64,000 nucleotides of DNA, from positions 310,001-374,000 of the forward strand of contig NZ_CP033897.1 in assembly GCF_003813985.1 (NCBI RefSeq), given 5' to 3'. Numbering within the stretch: the stretch's first letter is position 1; each line of letters begins with the position of its first letter. The notes beneath the pieces were generated by a model, which was not told the origin of the DNA, ran no database searches, and was given only the letters and a program-made list of their open reading frames with translations. The stretch comes from Corynebacterium gerontici. Its GTDB lineage: Bacteria; Actinomycetota; Actinomycetes; Mycobacteriales; Mycobacteriaceae. Both the position numbers and the translations under genes were made by a program. This document shows positions 54,734 to 63,925 of this stretch, in pieces.

Positions 54734-55471
54734 ATGTCGCGGCGGGTTACCGCGATTATCGCGGCCGCGGGAGTGGGCAAAAGGCTCGGCGCGGACATGC
54801 CCAAAGCCTATGTTGAGCTGGGCGGACGCACGCTTGTGGAGCGTTCTATCCGCGCCATGATCCGATCAGAAATCGTTGACGAAATCCTCGTGGTCATCAG
54901 CCCGGCAATGCGCGATTTCGCCACCAACCTGCTGGAAAAGGTGGGTCTACTCAGCGCGGAAGTCCCAATCAAGCTTGTCGACGGCGGCGCCGAGCGATTC
55001 GACAGCGTGTGGTGCGCCCTGCAGGCGATCCCCGAAGAACATGGCGTGGTTCTGGTGCACGACGCCGCACGAGCTTTGACTCCGCCAGGCATGATCGCGC
55101 GAGTAAGCCGAGCGGTGCTTGAGGGGTGCGACGCCGTGGTGCCCGTGGTGCCAATCGCGGACACGATCAAGCAGGTGGCAGACGGCGTTGTTGTGGCGAC
55201 TCCGCCACGTAGTGAATTGGCTGCGGTGCAGACGCCTCAGGGCTTCGATTTGGCAACGTTGAGGGCGGCGAATCTGCAATACTTTGAGCAGCGTCCTGAG
55301 AATTTCAGCCCAACAGACGATGCCTCCCTTATTGAATGGGCTGGTAACAGCGTGCATTGCGTCCAGGGTGACCCCATGGCGCTGAAGGTGACCACTCCTT
55401 TGGACTTTGCACTGGCTAGAGTGCTCACCGAAGAAGCAGAATCCACAGAATTCGAGGTACCCGGTGAATAA
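54734..55471 (+). CDS. ispD: 2-C-methyl-D-erythritol 4-phosphate cytidylyltransferase
   Basis: This 245-aa enzyme makes CDP-ME in the MEP isoprenoid pathway. The CTP-binding loop [22 protein letters not shown] is clear, and [10 protein letters not shown] and [11 protein letters not shown] follow. The ATG is 1 nt after carD. It overlaps ispF by 8 nt, and both are translated in one operon. Confidence 0.96.
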   Translation: MSRRVTAIIAAAGVGKRLGADMPKAYVELGGRTLVERSIRAMIRSEIVDEILVVISPAMRDFATNLLEKVGLLSAEVPIKLVDGGAERFDSVWCALQAIPEEHGVVLVHDAARALTPPGMIARVSRAVLEGCDAVVPVVPIADTIKQVADGVVVATPPRSELAAVQTPQGFDLATLRAANLQYFEQRPENFSPTDDASLIEWAGNSVHCVQGDPMALKVTTPLDFALARVLTEEAESTEFEVPGE

Positions 55472-55952
55472 CCCCATCATTCCCCGAGTGGGCATCGGCA
55501 CCGACGCCCACCAGATCGAAGCTGGAAAGCGTTGCATGATTGCCTGCCTCCACTTCGAGGGAGACGACGGTTGCGAGGGGCATTCGGATGGAGACGTGGT
55601 AGCTCACGCCATCGTGGACGCTCTGCTGAGCGCCGCCGGTTTGGGCGATCTGGGCTCCTTCGTTGGCGTTGGCCGCTCCGAATACGACGATGTATCCGGC
55701 GAACGTCTGCTGCGGGAATGTCGCGAACTTTTGCAATCACACGGCTTCGTCATTGGGAACGTGGCGTGTCAGATGATCGGCCAAACGCCAAAAATGGGGC
55801 CGCGCCGCGAAGAGGCACAAGCAGTCATCACGGAGATTTTGGGCGCGGATGCGTCGATTAGCGCCACCACCACTGATCATATGGGCTTCACCGGAAGGGG
55901 CGAGGGACGAGCTGCGGTTGCCACTGCTGTGGTGTGGAAATCTTTACGCTAA
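55464..55952 (+). CDS. ispF: 2-C-methyl-D-erythritol 2,4-cyclodiphosphate synthase
   Basis: This 162-aa enzyme cyclises CDP-ME2P. The metal motif GIGTDAHQI is present, together with [16 protein letters not shown] and the C-terminal [13 protein letters not shown]. Usual members read DVH at the metal site where this one has DAH. The GTG at 55464 overlaps ispD by 8 nt. Confidence 0.95.
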   Translation: MNNPIIPRVGIGTDAHQIEAGKRCMIACLHFEGDDGCEGHSDGDVVAHAIVDALLSAAGLGDLGSFVGVGRSEYDDVSGERLLRECRELLQSHGFVIGNVACQMIGQTPKMGPRREEAQAVITEILGADASISATTTDHMGFTGRGEGRAAVATAVVWKSLR

Positions 55953-55975
55953 AAGGCTTCTCGGGGGTGCTTCGA

Positions 55976-55981
55976 TACAAT
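55976..55981 (+). promoter_or_regulatory. -10 box of cysS (leaderless)
   Basis: TACAAT lies 7 nt before the GTG at 55989, with no ribosome binding site. Confidence 0.5.
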
Positions 55982-55988
55982 AAGCCAC

Positions 55989-57383
55989 GTGACGCTTCGA
56001 ATCTTTGACACAGGCTCCCGTTCGCTTCGTGATTTCACCCCCTTGCGCGAGGGGCACGTTTCTATCTACCTGTGTGGAGCTACGCCCCAAACACAGCCAC
56101 ACATCGGGCATGTTCGCTCTGGTGTCGCTTTTGACATCCTGAGGCGCTGGCTTATGGCCAAGGGCTATGACGTGGCATTCGTGCGCAACGTCACCGATAT
56201 TGATGACAAAATCCTGAACAAGGCCGCCGAGCATTCCCGCCCGTGGTGGGAGTGGGTGAGCACCTATGAGCGGGAATTCACCAAGGCATACAACACCTTA
56301 GGCGTCCTCCCGCCTTCCGTGGAGCCACGTGCAACAGGACACGTCACGCAGATGATCGAATACATGCAGCGGCTCATCGAACGCGGTTTTGCCTATGAAG
56401 CCGAGGGCTCGGTCTATTTCGACGTCAATGCTTGGGTGTCAGCGGAAGGCTCCGACTATGGTGCCCTTTCCGGCAACCGCGTGGAAGAGATGGAACAGGG
56501 CGAAAATGACGTGGTGGGCAAGCGTGGCGCCCAAGACTTCGCACTGTGGAAGGCATCGAAACCGGGCGAGCCTAGCTGGCCCACGCCTTGGGGGCCGGGG
56601 CGTCCAGGCTGGCACCTGGAGTGCTCAGCAATGGCTACCTGGTACCTCGGTGAATCCTTTGACATTCACTGCGGCGGCCTCGATTTGCAATTCCCGCACC
56701 ACGAGAATGAAATCGCGCAGTCTCATGCAGCGGGCGACGGCTTTGCACAATATTGGATGCACAACCACTGGGTCACCATGAGCGGCGAAAAAATGAGTAA
56801 GTCGCTGGGCAATGTTTTGAGTGTGCCCAATATTTTGGAGCATGTTCGCCCAGTGGAATTGCGCTACTATCTCGGCTCGGCTCATTACCGCTCCATGCTC
56901 GAATACTCCCAGGCGGCATTGCTCGAGGCGGCGCAGGGCTATCGACGCATCGAGGCGCTGTTAGAAAAAACAGGCCCTGTGGAGGTAGGCTCATGGACTC
57001 CAGCATTTGAAGCTGCGATGGATGATGATATCGCAGTACCGAAGGCACTGGCTGAGATTCATGGTCAAGTCCGCGCGGCGAACTCGGCGATGGCGGGAGG
57101 CGATATGGAAAAGGCTCGCGCTATCGCGTCACAGATCCGCGCCATGACCGGCGTGCTCGGTGTTGATCCTCAATCCGAGCAATGGAGGAGCGGGGCCAAC
57201 AACAACGAGGCCGAGCACCACGCGCTCGATATTTTGGTTCAAGCCGAGTTGCAGCGCCGTGCCGATGCGCGTGCCAACAAGGACTGGGCCGTGGCCGATG
57301 AGGTTCGTGATCGCCTCAGCGAAGCTGGGATCAAGGTAACCGACACCGCTGAGGGCTCCACATGGGACCTCGGCAACAACTAG
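55989..57383 (+). CDS. cysS: Cysteinyl-tRNA synthetase
   Basis: This 464-aa class Ia synthetase has the HIGH motif in [11 protein letters not shown] near residue 37 and KMSKS in [13 protein letters not shown] near 268. Zinc ligands include the first Cys in LCGATPQ, the Cys in LECSAM and the His pair in [11 protein letters not shown]. The GTG start is supported by the -10 distance. It is followed by rlmB after 21 nt. Confidence 0.97.
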   Translation: MTLRIFDTGSRSLRDFTPLREGHVSIYLCGATPQTQPHIGHVRSGVAFDILRRWLMAKGYDVAFVRNVTDIDDKILNKAAEHSRPWWEWVSTYEREFTKAYNTLGVLPPSVEPRATGHVTQMIEYMQRLIERGFAYEAEGSVYFDVNAWVSAEGSDYGALSGNRVEEMEQGENDVVGKRGAQDFALWKASKPGEPSWPTPWGPGRPGWHLECSAMATWYLGESFDIHCGGLDLQFPHHENEIAQSHAAGDGFAQYWMHNHWVTMSGEKMSKSLGNVLSVPNILEHVRPVELRYYLGSAHYRSMLEYSQAALLEAAQGYRRIEALLEKTGPVEVGSWTPAFEAAMDDDIAVPKALAEIHGQVRAANSAMAGGDMEKARAIASQIRAMTGVLGVDPQSEQWRSGANNNEAEHHALDILVQAELQRRADARANKDWAVADEVRDRLSEAGIKVTDTAEGSTWDLGNN

Positions 57384-57404
57384 CAAAGCATTAAGAGGAA
57401 AACG

Positions 57405-58334
57405 ATGGGCTCAAATACTCACCGGCCAGGACTGCGTAAGAGCGACAAGAAGGGCGCCACAAAGGGGTCCGGTGGCCAACGCCGCCGGGGTCTTCGCGGC
57501 AAAGGCCCCACGCCGAAAGCCGAAGACCGTGTGTATCACGCGGCGCACAAGCGCAAATTGGAGCGCCAACGCCGCGATTCCGGACGGCATCAAAAAGAAG
57601 CACAGGAGTTGGTTGTTGGCCGCAACCCCGTCATCGAGTGCCTGAACGCAAAGGTGCCGGCAACCGCGATGTACGTGGCAGAGGGCACCAAAAACGACAA
57701 CCGTCTGAGTGAGGCAGTGGCAATTGCCCACTCCCGCGCCATCCCGCTGGTTGAGGTGCCCCGCCATGAGCTCGACCGCATGACCGGCAACGGAATGCAC
57801 CAAGGCATCGGGTTGCAGATTCCTCCCTTCGAGTACGAGGACGTGCATTCGCTCATGGAGAAGGCCGCGGGCGGCAAGGGCATGGTGGTGGTCCTGGACA
57901 ACATCACTGATCCCCGCAACCTCGGCGCCATTATCCGCTCCGTTGCCGCCTTCGGTGGGCACGGCGTGGTCATTCCTGAACGTCGCTCGGCGTCGGTGAC
58001 CGCAGTAACTTGGCGTACCTCGGCCGGTACCGCGGCGCGCTTGCCCGTGGCGAAGGCAACCAATATCACCCGTACGCTCAAGGAATTCCAAAAGAACGGC
58101 TACCAGGTCGTCGGCTTGGACGCCGGTGGAGACCACACCCTCGACACTTATGACGGCACAGGCCCGGTGGTCGTAGTCGTTGGTTCGGAGGGCAAAGGTT
58201 TGTCCCGCCTGGTGGCTGAAACCTGCGATTCGATCATGTCCATCCCCATGGAGGGCTGGGTTGAATCGCTCAACGCCTCCGTTGCGGCGGGCGTGGTGCT
58301 GAGTGAATTCGCGCGGCAGCGTCGACAAGCTTAA
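57405..58334 (+). CDS. rlmB: 23S rRNA (guanosine-2'-O-)-methyltransferase, RlmB/TrmH family
   Basis: This 309-aa SPOUT methyltransferase has an N-terminal basic extension (around 1-65) and then the substrate-binding domain ([12 protein letters not shown]). The three SPOUT motifs follow: [23 protein letters not shown] and [18 protein letters not shown]. The last forms the knot that binds SAM. It modifies 23S rRNA in cytoplasm. The stop overlaps the convergent esterase stop (TTAA, 58331-58334). Confidence 0.93.
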   Translation: MGSNTHRPGLRKSDKKGATKGSGGQRRRGLRGKGPTPKAEDRVYHAAHKRKLERQRRDSGRHQKEAQELVVGRNPVIECLNAKVPATAMYVAEGTKNDNRLSEAVAIAHSRAIPLVEVPRHELDRMTGNGMHQGIGLQIPPFEYEDVHSLMEKAAGGKGMVVVLDNITDPRNLGAIIRSVAAFGGHGVVIPERRSASVTAVTWRTSAGTAARLPVAKATNITRTLKEFQKNGYQVVGLDAGGDHTLDTYDGTGPVVVVVGSEGKGLSRLVAETCDSIMSIPMEGWVESLNASVAAGVVLSEFARQRRQA

Positions 58335-59068
58335 AGCGAAAGAAAGAAACGCCGAACGGCCTGCGGAACGTCGTGTTTGCCACTCGCAGGCCCCAGAAGG
58401 GGAGAACGCACCGGATTCGGTGTAGGAATCACATGCCCCTGCCCGGCGAGTGCCAACGCCTCCAAGGAGGCGCCGGAGCCGTTGAGCCTGGATAATAACG
58501 CACAAGAATCCCAAAAACCCATCAATTCACCCCGGTCCTGGCCGGGCATGCCTGCCTTGCCGCCCTCGAAAGCCACGATGGGATCCTCCAACCCGTGCTG
58601 GCACAGCAGGGGTGTGGGTACCCACTCGGATTGCGCATCCCAGCAGCGCCAATTCTCCTCCGCGGGGTGCGGAGCCGACAGTAGGGCGGCGCCACTGAGC
58701 AAGCCAGGAGCCCGGTACAGCAGTGAAAGCGTCATGATCCCGCCATTGGAAAACCCGACGGCGAAACACCGCTTGGCTTGCTGTGACGCAAAGACTGCCT
58801 TGAGAAACTGAAGATCGTCAGTGCCTTGATCGCGGGTCTTCTCCCGCAGGTGGACTCGGTCATCGTTCCAGTGGCGTGCCACGCCATCTGGGTAACACAC
58901 TGCCCAACCGGCCTTCGCTAGATCGTCGAAGCCCTCGGCGCTGAACCGCCTGATAACCTTGCCTGATTGTCGCGAGCCATGAAGCACGATCACAACATCC
59001 CCCGTGGGGCGTACAGGGCGTATCACGTGGCAGGCGCGCCCGAGCACTTCGATGCTCTCCAACTTCAC
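58331..59068 (-). CDS. Serine esterase, alpha/beta hydrolase (PHB-depolymerase/LpqC-like)
   Basis: This 245-aa hydrolase has the nucleophile elbow GFSNGG near residue 110. The oxyanion region VLHGSRQSG, Asp in QHGLEDPIV and His in GQGHVIP complete the triad. The family includes polyhydroxybutyrate depolymerase-like and feruloyl esterase-like enzymes; there is no signal peptide, so it is cytoplasmic. GTG at 59068 overlaps the metal ABC permease stop by 4 nt, so it is probably the last gene of that operon. Confidence 0.75.
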   Translation of the reverse strand: MKLESIEVLGRACHVIRPVRPTGDVVIVLHGSRQSGKVIRRFSAEGFDDLAKAGWAVCYPDGVARHWNDDRVHLREKTRDQGTDDLQFLKAVFASQQAKRCFAVGFSNGGIMTLSLLYRAPGLLSGAALLSAPHPAEENWRCWDAQSEWVPTPLLCQHGLEDPIVAFEGGKAGMPGQDRGELMGFWDSCALLSRLNGSGASLEALALAGQGHVIPTPNPVRSPLLGPASGKHDVPQAVRRFFLSL

Positions 59069-59943
59069 GGGTGGCAACCTTCCTGGCCAGGCGCGATCAA
59101 AGAGGGCGCTGCATCGTGTGCATCGACGTGGCGAGACTGAACCCAAGCAACAACGCGGCAGATCAGGTAGATGCCGAAGCTAATCCCCGTGACAAACACC
59201 GACACCGGCACACCGGGCGCCAAGGAGAGCAGCAGACCGCCAACGGCGGAAACTTCTGCGAAAATCACCGACCACACAACAACGGCTACGGGCGAAGTGG
59301 TGATCTCCACTGCTGCGGCGCCGGGCGTGATGAGCAGCGCCATCACCAACAATGCACCCACAATCTGCACGGATTGGGCGGCGGTGAGCCCGATCAAGAC
59401 GGCGAACAAGATCCCGTATTGGCGTACCTTGACCCCTGCAATCGACGCCATTAGGGGGTCGATGCTGGCAAAGAGCAGCGGGCGCCACAGCAACACCACG
59501 GTGAGCACGACGATGGCGGTGACGGCACCCAAGAGCAGAAGCGAATCGCTGCGCAGCCCCACGATCTGGCCGGTGAGCAGCGACAATGCGGCCTTTGAGT
59601 TGCCCGGATACAGATGGATGAAGAGCACCGATAGTCCGAGCCCGAAGCTCATCACCACGCCCACCGCACTGTCCTGTTGCTTATTGCCTAACAACGCAAG
59701 GACGATCGCCGCGACCACCGCGCCGGCCACTGCACCAAACCCGACGTTGGCACCAAAAAGCAGAGCGGCGGACGCACCCATCAGTGCGAGTTCGCTGGTG
59801 CCGTGCACAGCAAATGACATTCTGCGCAGCACGATCAACGGTGTCATGACGCCGGACAAGAGCCCAAGCAATGCGCAGGCAATGAGCGACTGCTGGACGA
59901 AGCCCTGCGATAACAGATACTGGGTGCTTTCTAGCCACTGCAT
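59065..59943 (-). CDS. Metal (zinc/manganese) ABC transporter permease
   Basis: This 292-aa permease of the ZnuB/MntB family has about eight helices; LSGVMTPLIVLRRMSFAVHGTSELALMGASAALL is recognisable (start and end of a longer stretch). It couples to the ATPase directly upstream (59944) with no gap. Substrate is probably zinc, by the His-rich binding protein of the same operon. An esterase gene follows, overlapping by 4 nt. Confidence 0.92.
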   Translation of the reverse strand: MQWLESTQYLLSQGFVQQSLIACALLGLLSGVMTPLIVLRRMSFAVHGTSELALMGASAALLFGANVGFGAVAGAVVAAIVLALLGNKQQDSAVGVVMSFGLGLSVLFIHLYPGNSKAALSLLTGQIVGLRSDSLLLLGAVTAIVVLTVVLLWRPLLFASIDPLMASIAGVKVRQYGILFAVLIGLTAAQSVQIVGALLVMALLITPGAAAVEITTSPVAVVVWSVIFAEVSAVGGLLLSLAPGVPVSVFVTGISFGIYLICRVVAWVQSRHVDAHDAAPSLIAPGQEGCHP

Positions 59944-60636
59944 TTATGCCACCACTATTTTGCCGTTGAGGCGGGTCACACTGACGGGAGTTCGGTACAG
60001 CTCGGATAGGGTTTTACTATTCATCACTTCTTCCACGCTGCCGAGTACATGCCCGTGGGGTGTGATGTAGAGCAGGCGGTCCACATAGTCGAGGACGGGG
60101 TTAATGCCGTGGGTTACTACCACTACCCCGGTGCCTTGGCGGCATTGTTCGGCGAGAAGTTTCACCGCTTGTTGCTGCATGTGGACGTCGAGGCTGAGTA
60201 GCGGCTCGTCGCAAAGCAAAAGCTCGGGCTCGTTGGCGAGTGCCTGTGCCTGCCGGATGAGTTGCTGCTGGCCGCCGGAGAGATTGCTGACGCGGAGTTT
60301 CGCGATGCCGCTGGCGCCAACTTTGGCAAGCAGTTCGTCTACTCGCAATTGATCGACGCGGTGGAACGGGCGGTGTTCGACGGCTAGGGAAACGAGGTCA
60401 CGGGCGCGGATTGGCAAGTGCTCGGGGAACATGCGCTGCTGGGGGATAAAGCCGATGCGACCGTTTGCGCGCACGGTGCCGTGGCTGAGTTGGCGTCTGC
60501 CTAAAACGGCGTTGAGCAGCGTGGATTTCCCCACGCCATTGGGGCCAAGGACGGCGAGGAATTCGCCGCGGTCGAGCGTGAGATTCAGATTTTCCCACAG
60601 CGGCTCAACCGCGGCGTTGTGAAATTCGAGCAGCAC
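59944..60636 (-). CDS. Metal (zinc/manganese) ABC transporter ATP-binding protein
   Basis: This 230-aa ATPase has Walker A GPNGVGKS (near residue 33), the signature LSGGQQQL, Walker B LLLCDEP and H-loop VVTHGINP. It is the second gene of the operon, 9 nt after the binding protein and immediately followed by the permease. The GTG start gives MLLEFHNAAVEPLWENL. Confidence 0.93.
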   Translation of the reverse strand: MLLEFHNAAVEPLWENLNLTLDRGEFLAVLGPNGVGKSTLLNAVLGRRQLSHGTVRANGRIGFIPQQRMFPEHLPIRARDLVSLAVEHRPFHRVDQLRVDELLAKVGASGIAKLRVSNLSGGQQQLIRQAQALANEPELLLCDEPLLSLDVHMQQQAVKLLAEQCRQGTGVVVVTHGINPVLDYVDRLLYITPHGHVLGSVEEVMNSKTLSELYRTPVSVTRLNGKIVVA

Positions 60637-60645
60637 AGGCCTATG

Positions 60646-61545
60646 TTAGCGCTTCTGTACAGAGGCGAGGTCGTTGATGGCCTGGTTGAGGAAGCTCAGG
60701 TAGTCCTGGCCTTCTGGGGGAGTCTCGCGGATCTCGACGACGGGGATGTTCTGCTCCTCGGCAGCCTTTCGAAGCTGCTTGGTCATATCGGTTTCGGTCT
60801 GCGGGTTGTAGATCAGAACGTCAATGTCCTTATTCTTGATTACTTCCAGAAACGCCGCGACATCGCTGGCGGAGGGCTCGTTTTCCTCTAGGGTTGCCTC
60901 GCGGTATCCCTTGGGGGTGCGCTCGTCCATGCCTGCAGTTTCCAACAGGTAGTCGGCAATCGGTTCGGTTTGCGCAACCTTGAGTTTGGGTAGATCGTGG
61001 ATCTTCTGGTGTGCCTGCTCAAGCTGATCCATGAATTCGGCCTCGTTGGTGTTCGCGCCGGCTTGTTGGAGCTTTTCCGTCACGTGCTCCGCTAGGTGTT
61101 GCACCGCGTGGATATCAAACCAGACGTGCTCGTTGACGTCACCGTGGTGGTGATCGTGGTGATCGTGGTGATCGTGGTCGTGGGATTCTTCGCTCTCTGC
61201 GTCGATGGGCAGCGCGGCGACAACCTTGTCGTGGTCGATGCCCTGATACGCCCACGCGTCATAACCGCCGCCGCCAACGACAACGACGTCGGCTTCTTTC
61301 AGCTTTGCCATGTCCGCTGCGGAAGGCTCGAAGGTGTGCGGATCCACGGCACCAGCCTCGATGACGCTGCTGACTTGCACGTTTGGGTCGTCGCTAAGCT
61401 TTTCGACGATCCCGCTCCACACATTCGTAGACGTGGCAACGCGGATGGCGTTTGCATTGTTTTCGTCCTGCTGTGCGGATTCGCTGCTGCAGGCAACCAG
61501 CGAGCAGGCGGTAATGGCGCAAAGAATCAATGGTGCGTGCCTCAT
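60646..61545 (-). CDS. Zinc-type ABC transporter substrate-binding lipoprotein
   Basis: This 299-aa lipoprotein has lipobox LVAC (lipidated Cys near 19). It has the cluster A-1 metal-binding fold (DVVVVGGGGYDAW…, then HVWFDIHAV, and ETDMTKQLRKAAEE…). A His/Asp-rich loop (residues around 124-140, DHDHHDHHDHHHGD) is typical of zinc-binding members (ZnuA). It starts the three-gene metal ABC operon. Half of a Zur-like site (TGAAAATG, 61593-61600) lies upstream. C. glutamicum has the same operon (cg2911-cg2913) under Zur control. Confidence 0.92.
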   Translation of the reverse strand: MRHAPLILCAITACSLVACSSESAQQDENNANAIRVATSTNVWSGIVEKLSDDPNVQVSSVIEAGAVDPHTFEPSAADMAKLKEADVVVVGGGGYDAWAYQGIDHDKVVAALPIDAESEESHDHDHHDHHDHHHGDVNEHVWFDIHAVQHLAEHVTEKLQQAGANTNEAEFMDQLEQAHQKIHDLPKLKVAQTEPIADYLLETAGMDERTPKGYREATLEENEPSASDVAAFLEVIKNKDIDVLIYNPQTETDMTKQLRKAAEEQNIPVVEIRETPPEGQDYLSFLNQAINDLASVQKR

Positions 61546-61618
61546 GCGTATAGGGAAGCATTATTGGCAGTGATTGTCAATTGGAAATGGATTGAAAATG
61601 CTGAGCAATACGCTGCGC

Positions 61619-61624
61619 TACATT
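61619..61624 (+). promoter_or_regulatory. -10 box of the LacI-type regulator gene (leaderless)
   Basis: TACATT lies 7 nt before the ATG at 61632, with no ribosome binding site. Confidence 0.5.
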
Positions 61625-61631
61625 TGACAGT

Positions 61632-62741
61632 ATGGCCCCAAGGAAAAAGAAGCGACTCTCCCTCGCAAGCGTGGCTGAAGAACTCGGCGTCTCACGCACC
61701 ACCGTTTCCAATGCCTACAACCATCCAGAACAACTCTCGGAATCCCTGAGGGCCAATATTTTCGCCACCGCGCGTCGGCTCGGATATCCAGGGCCTGACC
61801 CCACCGCGCGGTCCCTTCGCACCAGCCACGTCGGCAGCATGGGGGTGCTCTTCACCGACCACCTCACCTACGCCTTTGAAGACGTCGCCTCCTTGGACTT
61901 CATTGCAGGCATGGCGGAAGTGGCATCCCAGGACAGCACTTCGATGACCCTGGTTCCCGTGGGGCCGGACTACACGGAACAAGAAGAAGCCCGCGGACGC
62001 GTGAACCAAGCGGTAGTGGACGGATTCGTGGTTTATTCAGTGGCCAGAGAAGATCCATTCCTGGAAGCAGTTGTAGCCCGCAGCAAACCGACGGTGGTGT
62101 GCGATCAGCCCAAGGACGGCCGCCTGCCATTCGTGGGCATCGACGATGCCGCCTCCATCGCCCCCGCGGCCCAGGCGCTCGTTGATGCGGGGCACCAACA
62201 CATCGGTATCCTGTGCATCCGTTTAGATCCAGACCCAAACAACGGCCCCGTGAGTGCAGAGCGCCTTGAACACGCACGCCACGAGGTGCAGCGAAACCGC
62301 GTCGGGGGAGCGCTCGCCGTGTTTGAACAAGCCGGACTAGCCCCGCAAACCATCCCGGTGATTGAAAGGCATATCAATGACATGGCGAACAACGTCGACG
62401 CCGCTCGCGAGCTGCTGAGCACCCATCCAGAACTCACCGCCGTGTTGTGCACCACGGACACCATGGCGCTCGGCGTGCTGGAATTCGCCCGAACACAAGG
62501 TCTGAAGGTGCCCGAGGATCTATCGCTGACGGGATTCGATGGCATCGCCCCGGCGCTGGACCGCGGCCTGAGTACCGTGATTCAGCCGAATAGGGAAAAG
62601 GGCAGAGCCGCTGCAACCCTGTTGGCGAAGACCATTGCCGACCCAACGCTGCCGCGCCGAACCACCTTGCTGGCCACCACCTTCGCGCCGGGCAAGACTG
62701 TGGCAGCGCCTAGGAAGAACGCAACGCTGCCAATTGTTTGA
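61632..62741 (+). CDS. LacI family transcriptional regulator
   Basis: This 369-aa repressor has an N-terminal helix-turn-helix (SLASVAEELGVSRTTVSNAY, residues around 7-26) and a LacI-hinge (SLRTSHVGSMGVLF). The periplasmic-binding-protein-like effector domain follows (residues around 62-365). It sits between the metal ABC operon and otsB, as the LacI gene cg2910 does in C. glutamicum. It may regulate trehalose or sugar genes; the effector is unknown. Its 3' end overlaps otsB by 32 bp tail to tail. Confidence 0.88.
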   Translation: MAPRKKKRLSLASVAEELGVSRTTVSNAYNHPEQLSESLRANIFATARRLGYPGPDPTARSLRTSHVGSMGVLFTDHLTYAFEDVASLDFIAGMAEVASQDSTSMTLVPVGPDYTEQEEARGRVNQAVVDGFVVYSVAREDPFLEAVVARSKPTVVCDQPKDGRLPFVGIDDAASIAPAAQALVDAGHQHIGILCIRLDPDPNNGPVSAERLEHARHEVQRNRVGGALAVFEQAGLAPQTIPVIERHINDMANNVDAARELLSTHPELTAVLCTTDTMALGVLEFARTQGLKVPEDLSLTGFDGIAPALDRGLSTVIQPNREKGRAAATLLAKTIADPTLPRRTTLLATTFAPGKTVAAPRKNATLPIV

Positions 62742-63456
62742 GCACCTGCGATAACTCATGCACGCTGGCGACGCGATACCGAGCCTTCGTGTCACCTTCG
62801 CCAACCTTGATGCTGAGGTCTTGCTGGCCGAGCACAGCGAAGGCGTGCTCATCGGTTGTGTCGTCGCCCATTACCAGGGTGGAGTCGGGGCGCAGGTGTT
62901 CCTGCTGGGCGCGAACCCAGGTGCCCTTGTTCATGTCCACCACGCTGGCTTCTACGATCCACTTGCCGGTGTGGGTATGCACGCCGGGGATGTCCACCGC
63001 TAATGCGGCCTCGAGCGCTTGCTGGGCCCGCCCCTGATCTTCCACCTTGATCACATGCAGCACGCGGTGGAACGGTTTGTGCTCCACAAATGCACCTTCG
63101 AGGCCGTCGATGATCTGCTCGAAGGCATCCTCGACCGCCTGCAAAGCTGCCTTTTGATCTCCATTTAGTTCAGGGCCGTTGGCGCTACATTCTGCGCCGT
63201 GCGATCCGACGAGCGTGAACGTTGAGCCATCGAAGCCGCTGGCGGCCTCAAGCCCGGCTAAATGCCGGCCGGAAAGGATGGCAACCGAGGTGTCTGGCAA
63301 CCCGGCTAGGGTTTCAAGGGCTTCAACTGATGCCGTCTCCACGGGAACGTTTGCAGGGTCGGTGGAGAAATCCGCCAGGGTGCCGTCGAAATCGCTGACG
63401 ATCAGCAGCCTAGGCACGCGTGCGAGCTGCTGCAATCGTTCGTTTAGGCTTGGCAT
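62710..63456 (-). CDS. otsB: Trehalose-6-phosphate phosphatase
   Basis: This 248-aa HAD-family phosphatase completes trehalose synthesis from trehalose-6-phosphate. HAD motif I is DFDGTLADF (residues around 20-28), SGR is motif II, and GDDTTDEHAF is motif IV. Start is the ATG at 63456, with AAGAAAGAG upstream; the longer frame to 63513 overlaps the lipoprotein gene. It is third in the otsA–lipoprotein–otsB operon. Confidence 0.95.
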   Translation of the reverse strand: MPSLNERLQQLARVPRLLIVSDFDGTLADFSTDPANVPVETASVEALETLAGLPDTSVAILSGRHLAGLEAASGFDGSTFTLVGSHGAECSANGPELNGDQKAALQAVEDAFEQIIDGLEGAFVEHKPFHRVLHVIKVEDQGRAQQALEAALAVDIPGVHTHTGKWIVEASVVDMNKGTWVRAQQEHLRPDSTLVMGDDTTDEHAFAVLGQQDLSIKVGEGDTKARYRVASVHELSQVLKQLAALRSS

Positions 63457-63469
63457 TTTCAACTCTTTC

Positions 63470-63925
63470 TTAGGTGGTGGCCAGGCGCATGCCGGGGCGC
63501 TCCACGGCATCAACCTGCTTGCTCAGCACCTTGGTGGTGCCATTGGGTTCATTCTTAATGTCGAACGTGGCGTCTTGCAGCATGTCCACCATCGAGTTGT
63601 GCACGTAGAGGCGTTTGCCAACGCATGTTTGCTCGTCAATGGGATCGAACACGATCTCTTTCACGCTTATGGTGCTGGCCTCGCTCGGATCCTCAACGTC
63701 ATACTCGGCAACGCCTTGGAAACGGGCACAGCCAGTTGAACCGGTGAGGCTTCGCGCACCAAACGTGATGGTTGCAAGCCCCGCCACTTCATCGGGCACA
63801 GCGCTTGGATACTCCGGGGAGGTGTACAGGTTAGTCACCTGCCACTGCACGTTTTGCACTTGCGCGGGCTGGGAACACGCCACGAGCGTGAGGGCGCCAA
63901 CAACGATGGGGAGAAAACGCTTCAC
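63470..63925 (-). CDS. Lipoprotein between otsA and otsB
   Basis: This 151-aa exported protein has lipobox LVAC (lipidated Cys near residue 17) and a small beta-rich secreted domain with two cysteines. The GTG start overlaps the otsA stop by 4 nt (GTGA). C. glutamicum also has a small gene (cg2908) at this place in the trehalose operon. Function is unknown. Confidence 0.82.
   Translation of the reverse strand: MKRFLPIVVGALTLVACSQPAQVQNVQWQVTNLYTSPEYPSAVPDEVAGLATITFGARSLTGSTGCARFQGVAEYDVEDPSEASTISVKEIVFDPIDEQTCVGKRLYVHNSMVDMLQDATFDIKNEPNGTTKVLSKQVDAVERPGMRLATT

Noticed and set aside
57411-58514. 367-codon frame antisense to rlmB
   Set aside because: It is a shadow of the SPOUT methyltransferase gene, whose three motifs are all intact.
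61546-61618. Full Zur operator upstream of the zinc-type binding protein
   Set aside because: Only one half-site (TGAAAATG, 61593-61600) is present; the inverted second half is not recognisable by eye, so I do not list it as a site.
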